From Actinobacteria bacterium OK074 (GTDB taxonomy: Bacteria > Actinomycetota > Actinomycetes > Streptomycetales > Streptomycetaceae): a stretch of 64,000 bases of DNA. Positions within the stretch are counted from its first letter, which is position 1. The number at the start of each line of letters is the position of its first letter. This document shows, piece after piece, positions 33,464 through 41,835 of the stretch. A model generated the notes under the pieces. That model was not told the origin of the DNA and ran no database searches. It worked only from the letters and a program-made list of their open reading frames with translations. The stretch is taken from the NCBI GenBank assembly GCA_001298575.1, contig LJCV01000259.1:1-64000 (forward strand), written 5' to 3'. Position numbers and translations under genes: made by a program.

Positions 33464-34501
33464 TCACCGAACCACGCGCTCCCGCCCCAAAAGCCACAGC
33501 AGATACGGCCCCCCGACCAGGGACGTGAGCGCGCCCACCGGGATTTCCAGTGGGGGGTCGAGGGTGCGGGCCGCCAGGTCGGCTGTTACCACGATGAGGG
33601 CGCCGGTCAAGGCCGAGGTGGTCAGGGGGAGTTGGGGGGTGCGGGTGAGGCGGCGGGCGAGTTGGGGGGCGGTCAGGGCCACGAAGCCGATCGGGCCCGC
33701 GGCTCCGGTTGCCGTTGCGGCCAGGATGACGCCCAGGATCGTCAGGGCGAGCCTGGTTCGCTGGACCTGGACGCCCAGGGCGGCGGCGGTGTCGTCGTCC
33801 AGGCCGAGTTGGCGCATCGCGCGGCTCGCCCACAGCAGGGCGGGGAGGCAAAGGAGCAGGACGGCGGCCAGCGGGCCCGCCTGCTCGTAGCCGCGGCCGT
33901 TGAGGCTGCCGGTCAGCCAGAGTTTGACCTGTTCGGCCTGGGCGAGTTCGCTCTCGGTCAGGTACAGCTGGACGACCGCCGACAGCGCCACGCCGATCCC
34001 GACCCCCGTCAGCACGAAACGGCTCGGCTGCATGCCGTGCCGCCACGCCAGTACGTACACCAGGCCCGCCGCCGTCAGCCCGCCCGCGACCGACACCACC
34101 GGGAGCGCGCCGGGCGCGGCCACGGTGCCCGTCGCCAGCGCGAGGACGGTCGCGGCGGCGGCGCCGTGCCCCACGCCGATCACGTCCGGGCTCGCCAGCG
34201 GGTTGCGGGTCACCGTCTGGATCAGCGCGCCCGACATGCCCAGCGCGGCCCCCACCAGCGCCCCCAGCACGATCCTCGGCAGCCTCAACTCCCCTACGAC
34301 CAGGTTCGGTTCGCCCCGCAGCGTGCGCCACACCGCACCGGGCGGCACGTACGACAGGCCCAGGCAGGCCGAGGCGAGCATGGCCGAGAGGAGGAGCAGG
34401 AGCAGGGCCGCGGCCAGCAGTGCTGATCTGCGGTGGAGGAGGAGGGATGTGTTCCGGTAGCGGATGACCCGGGGGTGGGTGGGCGGCGGTTGCGTTTTCA
34501 C
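33464..34501 (-). CDS. FecCD-family iron-siderophore ABC permease (second)
   Basis: 345 aa with about nine transmembrane segments. FecCD signatures are RLPRIVLGALVGAALGMSGALIQ, NPLASPDVIGVGHGAAAATV and GPIGFVALTAPQLARRL, each in the family order. The GTG start at 34501 overlaps the upstream permease stop by 4 nt (GTGA), so translation is coupled. It forms the heterodimeric membrane channel with the next gene. No ATPase follows; a GNAT fragment lies beyond the stop. Confidence 0.93.
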   Translation of the reverse strand: MKTQPPPTHPRVIRYRNTSLLLHRRSALLAAALLLLLLSAMLASACLGLSYVPPGAVWRTLRGEPNLVVGELRLPRIVLGALVGAALGMSGALIQTVTRNPLASPDVIGVGHGAAAATVLALATGTVAAPGALPVVSVAGGLTAAGLVYVLAWRHGMQPSRFVLTGVGIGVALSAVVQLYLTESELAQAEQVKLWLTGSLNGRGYEQAGPLAAVLLLCLPALLWASRAMRQLGLDDDTAAALGVQVQRTRLALTILGVILAATATGAAGPIGFVALTAPQLARRLTRTPQLPLTTSALTGALIVVTADLAARTLDPPLEIPVGALTSLVGGPYLLWLLGRERVVR

Positions 34502-35499
34502 GTCGCCACTTCCTTCCGCCGCCGCACCAGCACCACCAGCACCGGTACCCCCACCAGCGCCGTCATCACCCCGGCCGGCACCTCCGCCGGGGGGCGTACG
34601 ACGCGGCCCGCCACGTCCGCGGTGACCAGGAGGGCCGCGCCCAGCAGGGCCGAGAGGGGCAGCAGCCAGCGGTGGTCGGCCGCGACCAGGCGGCGGGCCA
34701 GGTGCGGGACCGCCAGGCCGACGAAGGCGATCGGGCCCGCGGCGGCCACCGCGGCGGCGGTCAGCAGGGTCGCGCCCAAGGCGGTGCAGGCGCGGACGAG
34801 TTGGACGCGGTGGCCCAGCGCGCGGGCCGTCTCGTCGCCGAGGGCGAGCGCGTCCAGGCCGCGGGCGCAGGCCAGCACCAGCAGCGCGCCCACCGCGATG
34901 AACGGGAGCATCCGGCCGACCGTGCCCGCGTCCCGGCCGCTGAGCGCGCCCACCTGCCAGAACCTGAACTGGTCGAGCGTCGCCGAACTCGTCGTCAGGA
35001 CAACCGAGTTGAGCCCGGCGACCATCGCCGCGAGCGCCGTACCGGCCAGCGCGAGCTTCACCGGGGAGGCCCCGCCGCGCCCGCGTGCGGCGATCGCGTA
35101 CACCACGCACGCGGCGAGGACGGCACCGGCGAAGGCGTACCAGACGTAGCCGGAGAAGCCGTTCGCCAGGCCCAGCGAGATCGCCAACACCACGCCCGCC
35201 GCGGCCCCTTGGCTCAGGCCGAGGATGCCCGGGTCGGCGAGCGGATTACGGGTGACGGCCTGGAGTCCGGCCCCCGCGAGACCGAGCGCGGCCCCCGCCG
35301 TCAGCCCAACTGCCGTACGGGGGACGCGCAATGACCGTACGACCAGGGCGTCGGGCGAACTCCCGCCGTGCGTCAGGGCGTCGAGGACCGCGGACAGCGG
35401 GACCTGCCGGGTGCCGACACAGAGGCTGAGCACCCCGGCGGCGACCACGAGGACCAGCCCCGCCGTCAACCAGGCGGTACGCACACGGGAGTTGGTCAC
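34498..35499 (-). CDS. FecCD-family iron-siderophore ABC permease (first)
   Basis: 333 aa, GTG start. It has about nine transmembrane helices and the motifs SLRVPRTAVGLTAGAALGLA, NPLADPGILGLSQGAAAGVV and GPIAFVGLAVPHLARRLV. It lies 10 nt after the binding-protein stop and overlaps the second permease by 4 nt. It imports ferric siderophore across the cytoplasmic membrane together with its partner. Confidence 0.94.
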   Translation of the reverse strand: MTNSRVRTAWLTAGLVLVVAAGVLSLCVGTRQVPLSAVLDALTHGGSSPDALVVRSLRVPRTAVGLTAGAALGLAGAGLQAVTRNPLADPGILGLSQGAAAGVVLAISLGLANGFSGYVWYAFAGAVLAACVVYAIAARGRGGASPVKLALAGTALAAMVAGLNSVVLTTSSATLDQFRFWQVGALSGRDAGTVGRMLPFIAVGALLVLACARGLDALALGDETARALGHRVQLVRACTALGATLLTAAAVAAAGPIAFVGLAVPHLARRLVAADHRWLLPLSALLGAALLVTADVAGRVVRPPAEVPAGVMTALVGVPVLVVLVRRRKEVAT

Positions 35500-35509
35500 G
35501 TGCCCGCGG

Positions 35510-36580
35510 TCACTTCCCGAGGTTCTCGGTCAGCTGGCCGACGACGATCTTCGCGGCGGCCGGACCGGCGTTCAGGTACCACGGGTCGTCGTCGACCTTG
35601 ATGGCCTGCTTGGCCTTGACGGCGCCCATCGACTTCCACAGCGGACCCGCGAGCACGGCGGCGGCGTCCGTCTTCGACGCGTCGCCCTGCACCGAGTAGA
35701 AGATCCAGTCGGCGTCCGCGGTGTCCACGCTCTCCGCGCTGATGTCCTGCGAAATCGCGTTGAACCGCTGCGACTTGGGCCGCTTGAGCCCCATGTCGAC
35801 GGCGATGGAACCGGTGAAGGACGAGACCCCGAACATGCGCGTGCGGTCCGGGGTGAACCGCACCATGGAGACGGTCGGGTCGCCCAGGTCCTTGCCCTTG
35901 TCGGCCGCGTCGGTGGCGTAGTCGTCGAGGATCTTCTGTGCGGCCTCGCCCTTGCCGACGGCGTCGCCGACGAGCAGCAGGTCGCGCTTCCAGTTGATGC
36001 CGTTGCCCGCGGTGATCACGGTCGGCGCGATCTTGGAGAGCTTGGGGTAGAGGTCGCCGAGGGAGTCGTTGGCGAGGATGAGGTCGGGCTTGGCGGCGGC
36101 CAGCGCCTCCAGGTTGGGCGCGGTGCGGGTGCCCGCGTCGGCCATGGCCGCGAGCTTCTTCTTGTCCTGCGGGAAGGCGTCGGCGAGGTAGTCCGGCACG
36201 AGTCCGGCGTTGTCGGCGCGGGTGGTGGCCGTGGGCACGAGATCGAGGGAGAGCAGGTCGTCGAGTTGTCCGGTGCTGAGGACGGCGATCTTCTTCGGCT
36301 GCGACTCGATCGTCGTCTTACCCTCGAAGTGCCCTACGGTACGCGGGAATTCGCCGTCCTCGGCGACGCTGGAGCCCATGCCGTCGGCGACGGTGCTCGG
36401 TGCGACGGAGGGGCCCTCGGAGGCACCGGCGACGAGGTTCTTCGAACCGTCCGTCTTGGCGGCGGTGCCGGAACCGCTGCCGCCGCTCGCCGAGTCGTTT
36501 CCGTCGCCGGACGAACAGCCGGCCATCAGGCCGCCGGCGAGGGCCACGGCCACGATGGCCTTCATCGGCACCGTACGCAC
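35510..36580 (-). CDS. iron-siderophore ABC substrate-binding lipoprotein
   Basis: 356 aa. Signal peptide with lipobox LMAGC, then a Gly/Ser-rich linker. The periplasmic-binding class III fold (FepB/FhuD-like) shows FEGKTTIESQPKKIAVLSTGQLDDLLSL, AAAKPDLILANDSL and a C-terminal helical lobe. It captures ferric siderophore for the two permeases downstream. GTG start at 36580. An iron box at 36652-36670 lies 72 nt upstream, so low iron should derepress the operon. Confidence 0.93.
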   Translation of the reverse strand: MRTVPMKAIVAVALAGGLMAGCSSGDGNDSASGGSGSGTAAKTDGSKNLVAGASEGPSVAPSTVADGMGSSVAEDGEFPRTVGHFEGKTTIESQPKKIAVLSTGQLDDLLSLDLVPTATTRADNAGLVPDYLADAFPQDKKKLAAMADAGTRTAPNLEALAAAKPDLILANDSLGDLYPKLSKIAPTVITAGNGINWKRDLLLVGDAVGKGEAAQKILDDYATDAADKGKDLGDPTVSMVRFTPDRTRMFGVSSFTGSIAVDMGLKRPKSQRFNAISQDISAESVDTADADWIFYSVQGDASKTDAAAVLAGPLWKSMGAVKAKQAIKVDDDPWYLNAGPAAAKIVVGQLTENLGK

Positions 36581-36651
36581 ACTTGCTCCGATCGTTGTGT
36601 CGCTCCGCGGGGGTCACTCGTGACGGCCGTCTCGCTTTGCGAAAGCTTGGG

Positions 36652-36670
36652 TGAGGCAAGCCTTACCTTA
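36652..36670 (-). promoter_or_regulatory. iron box (IdeR/DmdR1 operator)
   Basis: On the minus strand, TAAGGTAAGGCTTGCCTCA matches the 19-bp consensus TTAGGTTAGGCTAACCTAA at 14 positions, with the central AGGC and CCT conserved. It lies upstream of the siderophore-binding protein gene. DmdR1-type repressors bind it with ferrous iron. Confidence 0.75.
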
Positions 36671-36927
36671 AACACCGTTTATGTGCGCGGTGAACCTGGG
36701 GGTCGCGGTCGCCGTCCGTGGGGGATCGGCTACGAGGGCGGACGCTGCCCGGAGACCGCCCTCGGCCGGTTCACCGACGCCTTCACCGACGCCTTCACCG
36801 GCCGGCCGGGGGACGACCGGCGGACCTTCGGCCGCCTGCCGGAGCGGGTCGTGGACGGCCTGACGGCCCGGGGGCGAGGGTGACGGACGGCGGCAAGTAA
36901 GGGCGGGTATCCGTGAGTTGGGCGCCG
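36671..36927. other. intergenic, possible decayed coding remnant
   Basis: On the plus strand the stretch 36720-36882 is open (GIGYEGGRCPETALGRFTDA and onward to a TGA at 36880) and contains a 12-bp tandem TTCACCGACGCC. It has no start codon with a ribosome site and no family match I recognise. It may be the 3' end of a lost gene. Confidence 0.3.
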
Positions 36928-39900
36928 TCAGCAGGCGTGGCCGTCGTACGGCAGGTCCGGTGCGAGTTCGCGCCAGCCGTCGCGGTCGACGGCGCCGATG
37001 GTCCGGCACATGTCCTCGACCACGCGGTCCGGATCGGTCTCGCGCAGCCGTACGGTGCCGCCCTCGACCGTGGCGAGGAACCGCCCGTCGGCGGAGAAGG
37101 CGGCGCCGGAGACGATCGTGCTGTTGTTCAGCAGGGCGTACGCGGAGCCGTCGGAGACGTTCCACAGTCGTACGGTCCTGTCGTCGCTCGTGCTGACGAG
37201 GGTGCGGCCGTCGGGGCTGAAGGCCAGGCTGCGCAGGACGCCGGTGTGGCCGGTGAGGGTGGTGCGCACCTTGTGGGTCCTGGTGTCCCAGAGCAGCACG
37301 TCGTTGCTGCCGATGGCGGCGGTGGCGAGGAGGCGGGAGTCGGGGCTGAAGGCGACGCCGGCGTTGCCGTCGGTGTACGGCTTCTCCATGGTGCCCAGGT
37401 AGGTGGCGTCGCCGGTCGTGTCGGACCTGGTGAGAAGCCGGTCCGCCCGCCACAGGCCGATTCCGCCGCCGTCTCCGATGCTGAGGGCGAGCGTCGAACC
37501 GTCGGGGCCGAACTCCATGCCCGGCACGTCGAGGTTGCGGTCCGCGGCCAGCAACGCCGACGTGACCTTCTTGTCCGCCACGACATCCCACACTTCGACG
37601 TCCCTCGCCGCGACCGCCACGAAGCGCTTTCCGGGACGGAAGGCCACTTGTTGGACCGGTCCAACGTCGACCGTGATGGTGTGCGTCAGCTTGAGGGACG
37701 CCACGTCCCACAGCCGGACCTTCCGTGCCTCGTCGCAGGTCATCAGCACCCGTCCGTCCGAGCGGAAGGCCAGGTCGCGCACGGCGCCGGTGCCGGGCAG
37801 GTGGAGGGTGCGGACGCGGCGGCGGCCGGTGGTGTCCCACAGCCGTACGGTGCCGTCGTCGGCCGCGACCGCCAGCAGGGAGCCGGTGGGGCTGAACACC
37901 GGCCGGCCGGTGGCCTCGGCGCCCGCCGGGACGAACGTGGACCGGTCCAGGCCCCACAGGATCGTGGTGCCGTCGTCCCCCGTGGTGGCCAGCGTGCGGC
38001 CGTCCGCGCTGAACGCCATGCCCCGTACGACACCGGTGTGACCGGTGAACGTGGCCCGGACCTGGCCGGTCGCGAGGTCCCAGAGGCGGATCGCGCCGTC
38101 GTTGCCGCTGGTCGCGAGGAACTCCCCGCGCGGGCCGAGAGCGAGTGCGGCGACCTGGGCCACGGGGAGGGACCGGGTGACCGTGCCCTCGGCGGTGTTC
38201 CACAGCCGTACCGTCTTCTCGTCGTGGACGACGGCGAGGGTCCGGCCGGAGGGGTCGACGGTGCTCGGCGTCCAGGCGGGATCGCCGGTCGCGGCCGAGC
38301 GGACCGTCCGGCCGTGGACCACGTCCCACCGGTGCAGTCCATGCACGTCGTACACGGTCAGGGTGCGGCTGTCGGAGGCGAAGGCAAGTGTGCCGAGCTT
38401 GGAGAAGCCGTGGGCGGTGGTGAGTCCGCGCCGCTCCCGGACGTCCCAGATCTGGGCCTGTGCACGGTCTACGGAGGCGGCCAGGAAGCGGCCGTCGGGG
38501 CTGAAGGCAATCGCCTTGACGCCGAGGACGGCGGACGCGCTCGACCAGGGTGTGGGGCTCTTGAACGGTCGTGCGGTGAACCGTCCCGCCGCCATGTCCC
38601 AGACGCGGACCTCCTGGTACGTGGCGACGGCGAGCAGCCGTCCGTCCGGGCTGAACGCGAGGTCGGTGATGCCGCCGCTCATTCTGTCGAACTTGTCTCG
38701 CGGTCTGTTCCTGATGACGCGGATGCGCTCGCGGGTCCGCACGTTCCACAGCGTGACCCCGAACTCGCTGTCTCCGGTGGCCAGTACGCCGCCGTCGGGG
38801 TCGAACGCCAACGGTCCCGCGGAGCTGGTGTTCGCGTCGAGCCGGGCCAGGAAGTACGGGTTCCGGCTGCCGAGCAGGGCGCTGCGGGCCTCCAGGGAGG
38901 TGCTGTCCTTCCGGAACGCCTCGATGGCGTGCAGCATGGACGACTCGGGGCGGCTCGCCGCCAACGCCTGTGACTGGGCGGCGAGTTGACCGGCACGCGC
39001 GGTACGGGCACGGGCGTCCGCCTGGCGGCCGTAGAGGAAGGCCAGGCCCCCGGCGACGAGCGCGACGGTGACCAGGGCGGCGATGCCGGCGACGACGACG
39101 TTCCGCACGCGGACACGGCGGCGCTCCGCCGCGCTGCCCGCGGCGATGAACTCCCGTTCGAGATCGGTGAGTTGGTGGTGCGGCGCCGGACCGGCCGCCC
39201 ACTCCTCGGCCGCGGTCAGCGGGTTGCCCCGGTAGAGGAGGGAGGGGTCCCGGTGCGCCGACTGCCAGGCGTCGGCGTCCGCTGTGACGCGCTGGCGGGT
39301 GCGCAGCCAGTCGCGGTCCTCGCCGATCCAGTCGCGCAGCGCCGGCCAGGTGTGCAGCAGGGCGTTGTGGCAGAAGGACACGGTCTCCTTGTCGAGCACG
39401 AGGAGACGGGCCTTCGCGAACGCGTGCAGGGCCCGTTCGGCGGCCTCCGGGTCGGACACGCCCGCGAGGAGGACCGCCCGGTCGACGGTCCGGATCGTGT
39501 CCACCGTCCGGTCGTCGATCCGCACCAGCCTCGGGAACATGAGCCGGACGGCCGCCCGGCCCGCCTCGCTCTGCCGTGCGTAAGTGGTGTCCGCGGTACG
39601 GGCGATGGCGCGTTCGATGCCGCCGCTCTTGCCGTAGTCGGCCAGGGTGATCCGGCGGCCGTCGCCTTCCCGCCAGGCGGCGAGGAGGGCGTGGGCGAGG
39701 AGGGGGAGGGCGCCGGAGTGGGTGGCCGTCGAAGGTGCGTGAGGCACGCCCATGTCGCGGAGGAGGAGGTCGGGCAGGCCCTCTTCGAGTTCGAGTCCTG
39801 TGGCCCGCGCCGGTAGTTCGATTGCCGCTCGCAACTCCTCCTCGCGCATGGGGCCGGCCTGCACCTGCTGGTCGCGCAGGGCGGCGGCCAGGGCGGGGAG

Positions 39901-41316
39901 TTCCTGGGCGCGGCCGTAGAAGTCCGCCCGCAGGGACGTGACGACGAGGGCGCCGGCTTCGGCCAGGGTGGTGAGGGTGGCGATGAACTCGGTCTGTTCC
40001 CGGGGGACTTGGCAGAGGGTGAAGAGTTCTTCCAGCTGGTCTACGACGATGACGAGGCGGTTGGCGAGAGGGGCGGTGGCCTTTGCGGTGGTCTCCGGGG
40101 TGGCCTCTGTCGCGGCCTCTGCCGTGGCTTCTGTCGTGGCTTCTGCCGTGGCCTCTGCGGTTGGCAGGGCGGCTCGGAGGCTGTGTACGGGATGTTCGCC
40201 GGGGGTGAGGGTGACGCAGCGCCATCGGGTCGAGCCGGGCAGGTCGGGGTGGCCGCGGTGGAGGGTGGCGAGCAGCCCGGCGTTGAGGAGCGAGGTCTTG
40301 CCCGCGCCGGACGGTCCGACGAGCACGACCGGCTGTCCGTGGTCCAGCGATCGGCCGCAGGCGGCGAGGAGTTCGGCGGTCAGCGCGTCGCGGCCGTGGA
40401 AGTAGGCCGCCTCGTCCGTGGAGAAGGACTCCAGGCCGGGGTACGGGCAGGGGGCGGGCGGCGGTTCGTCGGCCTGGGCCTCGTTCTCGTCCGCGGTGCG
40501 GGGGCCGGGTACGGCGGCGGGGGCGGCGGCCCGGTTGACGGTGATCACCAGGCTGCCCGACCGGTCACCGGCCTGGCGGCGGGGCAGGGGACCGCCGCGG
40601 CTGTGGAAGGTGCGGAAGAGGTGCTCGTAGATGTCGTTCAGGGTGAGCAGGCGCGGTCCGCGCGGGACGCCGTCGTCGAGGAGGCGGATCAACTCCCCTG
40701 TGAACGTGGTGAATTCGGCGTCCTCGGGGGCGAGCGCGAGCTGTTCGGCCGAGCCGAGCAGGTAGAGCCCGTGGCCCGGGGGCAGGCTCAGTGACGGCGG
40801 TTGGGGTGCGGGACGGGTGTCGAGCACGGCCCGGCCGGAGAAACAGCAGTCCAGGATGACGATGACGGAGGAGGCGCGGCACACCGACAGCGCTTCGCAC
40901 AGGGAGGTGAGCGACAGCGCCTGGTGGCCGGCCAGCCCCGGTGTCAGCCGGTCCGTGGCGCGGGCGGCGAGGTGCAACTCGTCGTTCGGCCCGACCAGTC
41001 CGTGCCCCACGTAGTGGATCAGCAGGGTGGTTTCGGCGAGTTGTACCTCGGTGGCGATGTGTTCGGCCATGGTTCGCGCGTCGGCCGGGTCGATCAGCGT
41101 ACGCAGCTGGCCGGGCAGCACCCCGCACCGCTCGACCAGCCGCTCCGCCAAGGCCCGTACGGTACGGGGAGCAGCGGGCACCGGCGTGAGGGTGGGGCCG
41201 GGGTGGTCGCCGGTGCCGATGAGGAGGACGCGAACTCCGGGGGTGGAGAGGGCGGTTGGAGGGTGCGGGGGAGCGGGCCCGGGCTCTTGTCGCGGCGGTG
41301 GCGCCGACGCCGTCAC
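36928..41316 (-). CDS. caspase-nSTAND1-WD40 protein (conflict-system effector/sensor)
   Basis: 1462 aa. Residues ~27-262: caspase-like peptidase with dyad His105 (HYVGHG) and Cys158 (LDCCFSG). About 290-640: nSTAND-type NTPase opening CPYPGLESFSTDEAAYFHGRD, with Walker A GPSGAGKTS (334-342) and Walker B IVVDQLEELF (Asp426), followed by a helical region. A transmembrane helix lies at about 738-763. From about 810 to the end there are 13 clear WD40 repeats ending in W-D/N plus one degenerate (VRLRET), enough for two seven-blade propellers. WD40 probably senses, the NTPase switches and the caspase cuts proteins when triggered. Low-complexity Thr/Ala/Glu repeats (386-415) interrupt the NTPase. 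The start overlaps the EACC1 stop by 4 nt. Confidence 0.92.
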   Translation of the reverse strand: MTASAPPPRQEPGPAPPHPPTALSTPGVRVLLIGTGDHPGPTLTPVPAAPRTVRALAERLVERCGVLPGQLRTLIDPADARTMAEHIATEVQLAETTLLIHYVGHGLVGPNDELHLAARATDRLTPGLAGHQALSLTSLCEALSVCRASSVIVILDCCFSGRAVLDTRPAPQPPSLSLPPGHGLYLLGSAEQLALAPEDAEFTTFTGELIRLLDDGVPRGPRLLTLNDIYEHLFRTFHSRGGPLPRRQAGDRSGSLVITVNRAAAPAAVPGPRTADENEAQADEPPPAPCPYPGLESFSTDEAAYFHGRDALTAELLAACGRSLDHGQPVVLVGPSGAGKTSLLNAGLLATLHRGHPDLPGSTRWRCVTLTPGEHPVHSLRAALPTAEATAEATTEATAEAATEATPETTAKATAPLANRLVIVVDQLEELFTLCQVPREQTEFIATLTTLAEAGALVVTSLRADFYGRAQELPALAAALRDQQVQAGPMREEELRAAIELPARATGLELEEGLPDLLLRDMGVPHAPSTATHSGALPLLAHALLAAWREGDGRRITLADYGKSGGIERAIARTADTTYARQSEAGRAAVRLMFPRLVRIDDRTVDTIRTVDRAVLLAGVSDPEAAERALHAFAKARLLVLDKETVSFCHNALLHTWPALRDWIGEDRDWLRTRQRVTADADAWQSAHRDPSLLYRGNPLTAAEEWAAGPAPHHQLTDLEREFIAAGSAAERRRVRVRNVVVAGIAALVTVALVAGGLAFLYGRQADARARTARAGQLAAQSQALAASRPESSMLHAIEAFRKDSTSLEARSALLGSRNPYFLARLDANTSSAGPLAFDPDGGVLATGDSEFGVTLWNVRTRERIRVIRNRPRDKFDRMSGGITDLAFSPDGRLLAVATYQEVRVWDMAAGRFTARPFKSPTPWSSASAVLGVKAIAFSPDGRFLAASVDRAQAQIWDVRERRGLTTAHGFSKLGTLAFASDSRTLTVYDVHGLHRWDVVHGRTVRSAATGDPAWTPSTVDPSGRTLAVVHDEKTVRLWNTAEGTVTRSLPVAQVAALALGPRGEFLATSGNDGAIRLWDLATGQVRATFTGHTGVVRGMAFSADGRTLATTGDDGTTILWGLDRSTFVPAGAEATGRPVFSPTGSLLAVAADDGTVRLWDTTGRRRVRTLHLPGTGAVRDLAFRSDGRVLMTCDEARKVRLWDVASLKLTHTITVDVGPVQQVAFRPGKRFVAVAARDVEVWDVVADKKVTSALLAADRNLDVPGMEFGPDGSTLALSIGDGGGIGLWRADRLLTRSDTTGDATYLGTMEKPYTDGNAGVAFSPDSRLLATAAIGSNDVLLWDTRTHKVRTTLTGHTGVLRSLAFSPDGRTLVSTSDDRTVRLWNVSDGSAYALLNNSTIVSGAAFSADGRFLATVEGGTVRLRETDPDRVVEDMCRTIGAVDRDGWRELAPDLPYDGHAC

Positions 41317-41756
41317 CCGGACGTCCCGTCGGTCGGCCCGGAACCGTCGTCACCATCGTTGCTCTCCAGCATCCGTGCGGCCGTGTCGGCGAGGTTCTTC
41401 AGCTTCTCGTCGGTCAGCAACTTGACGCGCTTGCCGGTGAGTTCGAACGAACTGCCGTCGGGCCGGGTCAACTTGACGGTGATGTCGCTGCGTCGGCTGC
41501 GCACCCACGCGATCACGCCGGTGGTCAGCGCGGTGGCCATACCGCTGGAGCCGAGGACGACGCCGATCGTTTCGATCAACGGCCCGAGCGTGCCGGGTCG
41601 CGGGGGCTTCTCGACGGCCATGATCTGCCCCCGCAGCTCGTCCGCGTCGGCCAACCACCGCAGCAGCGACCGGGATTCGTCCGCGACGAGGACCTCGTCC
41701 GCGGCCCCGTCCGCGACCGCGGCACCCGACACGCGCACTCTCACATGGGTACTCAT
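41313..41756 (-). CDS. effector-associated constant component EACC1
   Basis: 147 aa. The central and C-terminal region has SSGMATALTTGVIAWVRSRR followed by SDITVKLTRPDGSSFELTGK and a final helix. This is the pattern of EACC1, a small protein found beside diverse effector modules in NTP-dependent conflict systems of multicellular bacteria. A weak hydrophobic helix (about 72-90) may be membrane-associated or amphipathic. It overlaps the caspase-nSTAND-WD40 gene by 4 nt (ATGA), so the two are translationally coupled. It is thought to act as a constant adaptor between sensor and effector; its biochemical role is not established. Confidence 0.8.
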   Translation of the reverse strand: MSTHVRVRVSGAAVADGAADEVLVADESRSLLRWLADADELRGQIMAVEKPPRPGTLGPLIETIGVVLGSSGMATALTTGVIAWVRSRRSDITVKLTRPDGSSFELTGKRVKLLTDEKLKNLADTAARMLESNDGDDGSGPTDGTSG

Positions 41757-41835
41757 CTGCCTCGCCTGCTCTCGTCTACGGCTCTATCCACGGCTCTACG
41801 GCTCTACTGCTCCGCTGCTCTACGGCTCTGCTGCT
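41757..41835. repeat. degenerate CTCTACGG/CTCTACTG repeats before EACC1
   Basis: GGCTCTA or TGCTCTA recurs about eight times between 41770 and 41838, at steps of 7-11 nt. It occupies the whole gap between the DUF5829 stop and the EACC1 start, where a promoter would lie. Confidence 0.65.

Noticed and set aside
36718..36900. Short plus-strand open frames before the caspase gene
   Set aside because: They lack a credible start and family match. Recorded only as a possible decayed remnant.
36668..40225. 1185-aa open frame overlapping the caspase-WD40 gene
   Set aside because: It is a +1 shadow of the WD40 region, Arg/Pro/His-rich, with no start context. The other frame has the repeats and motifs.
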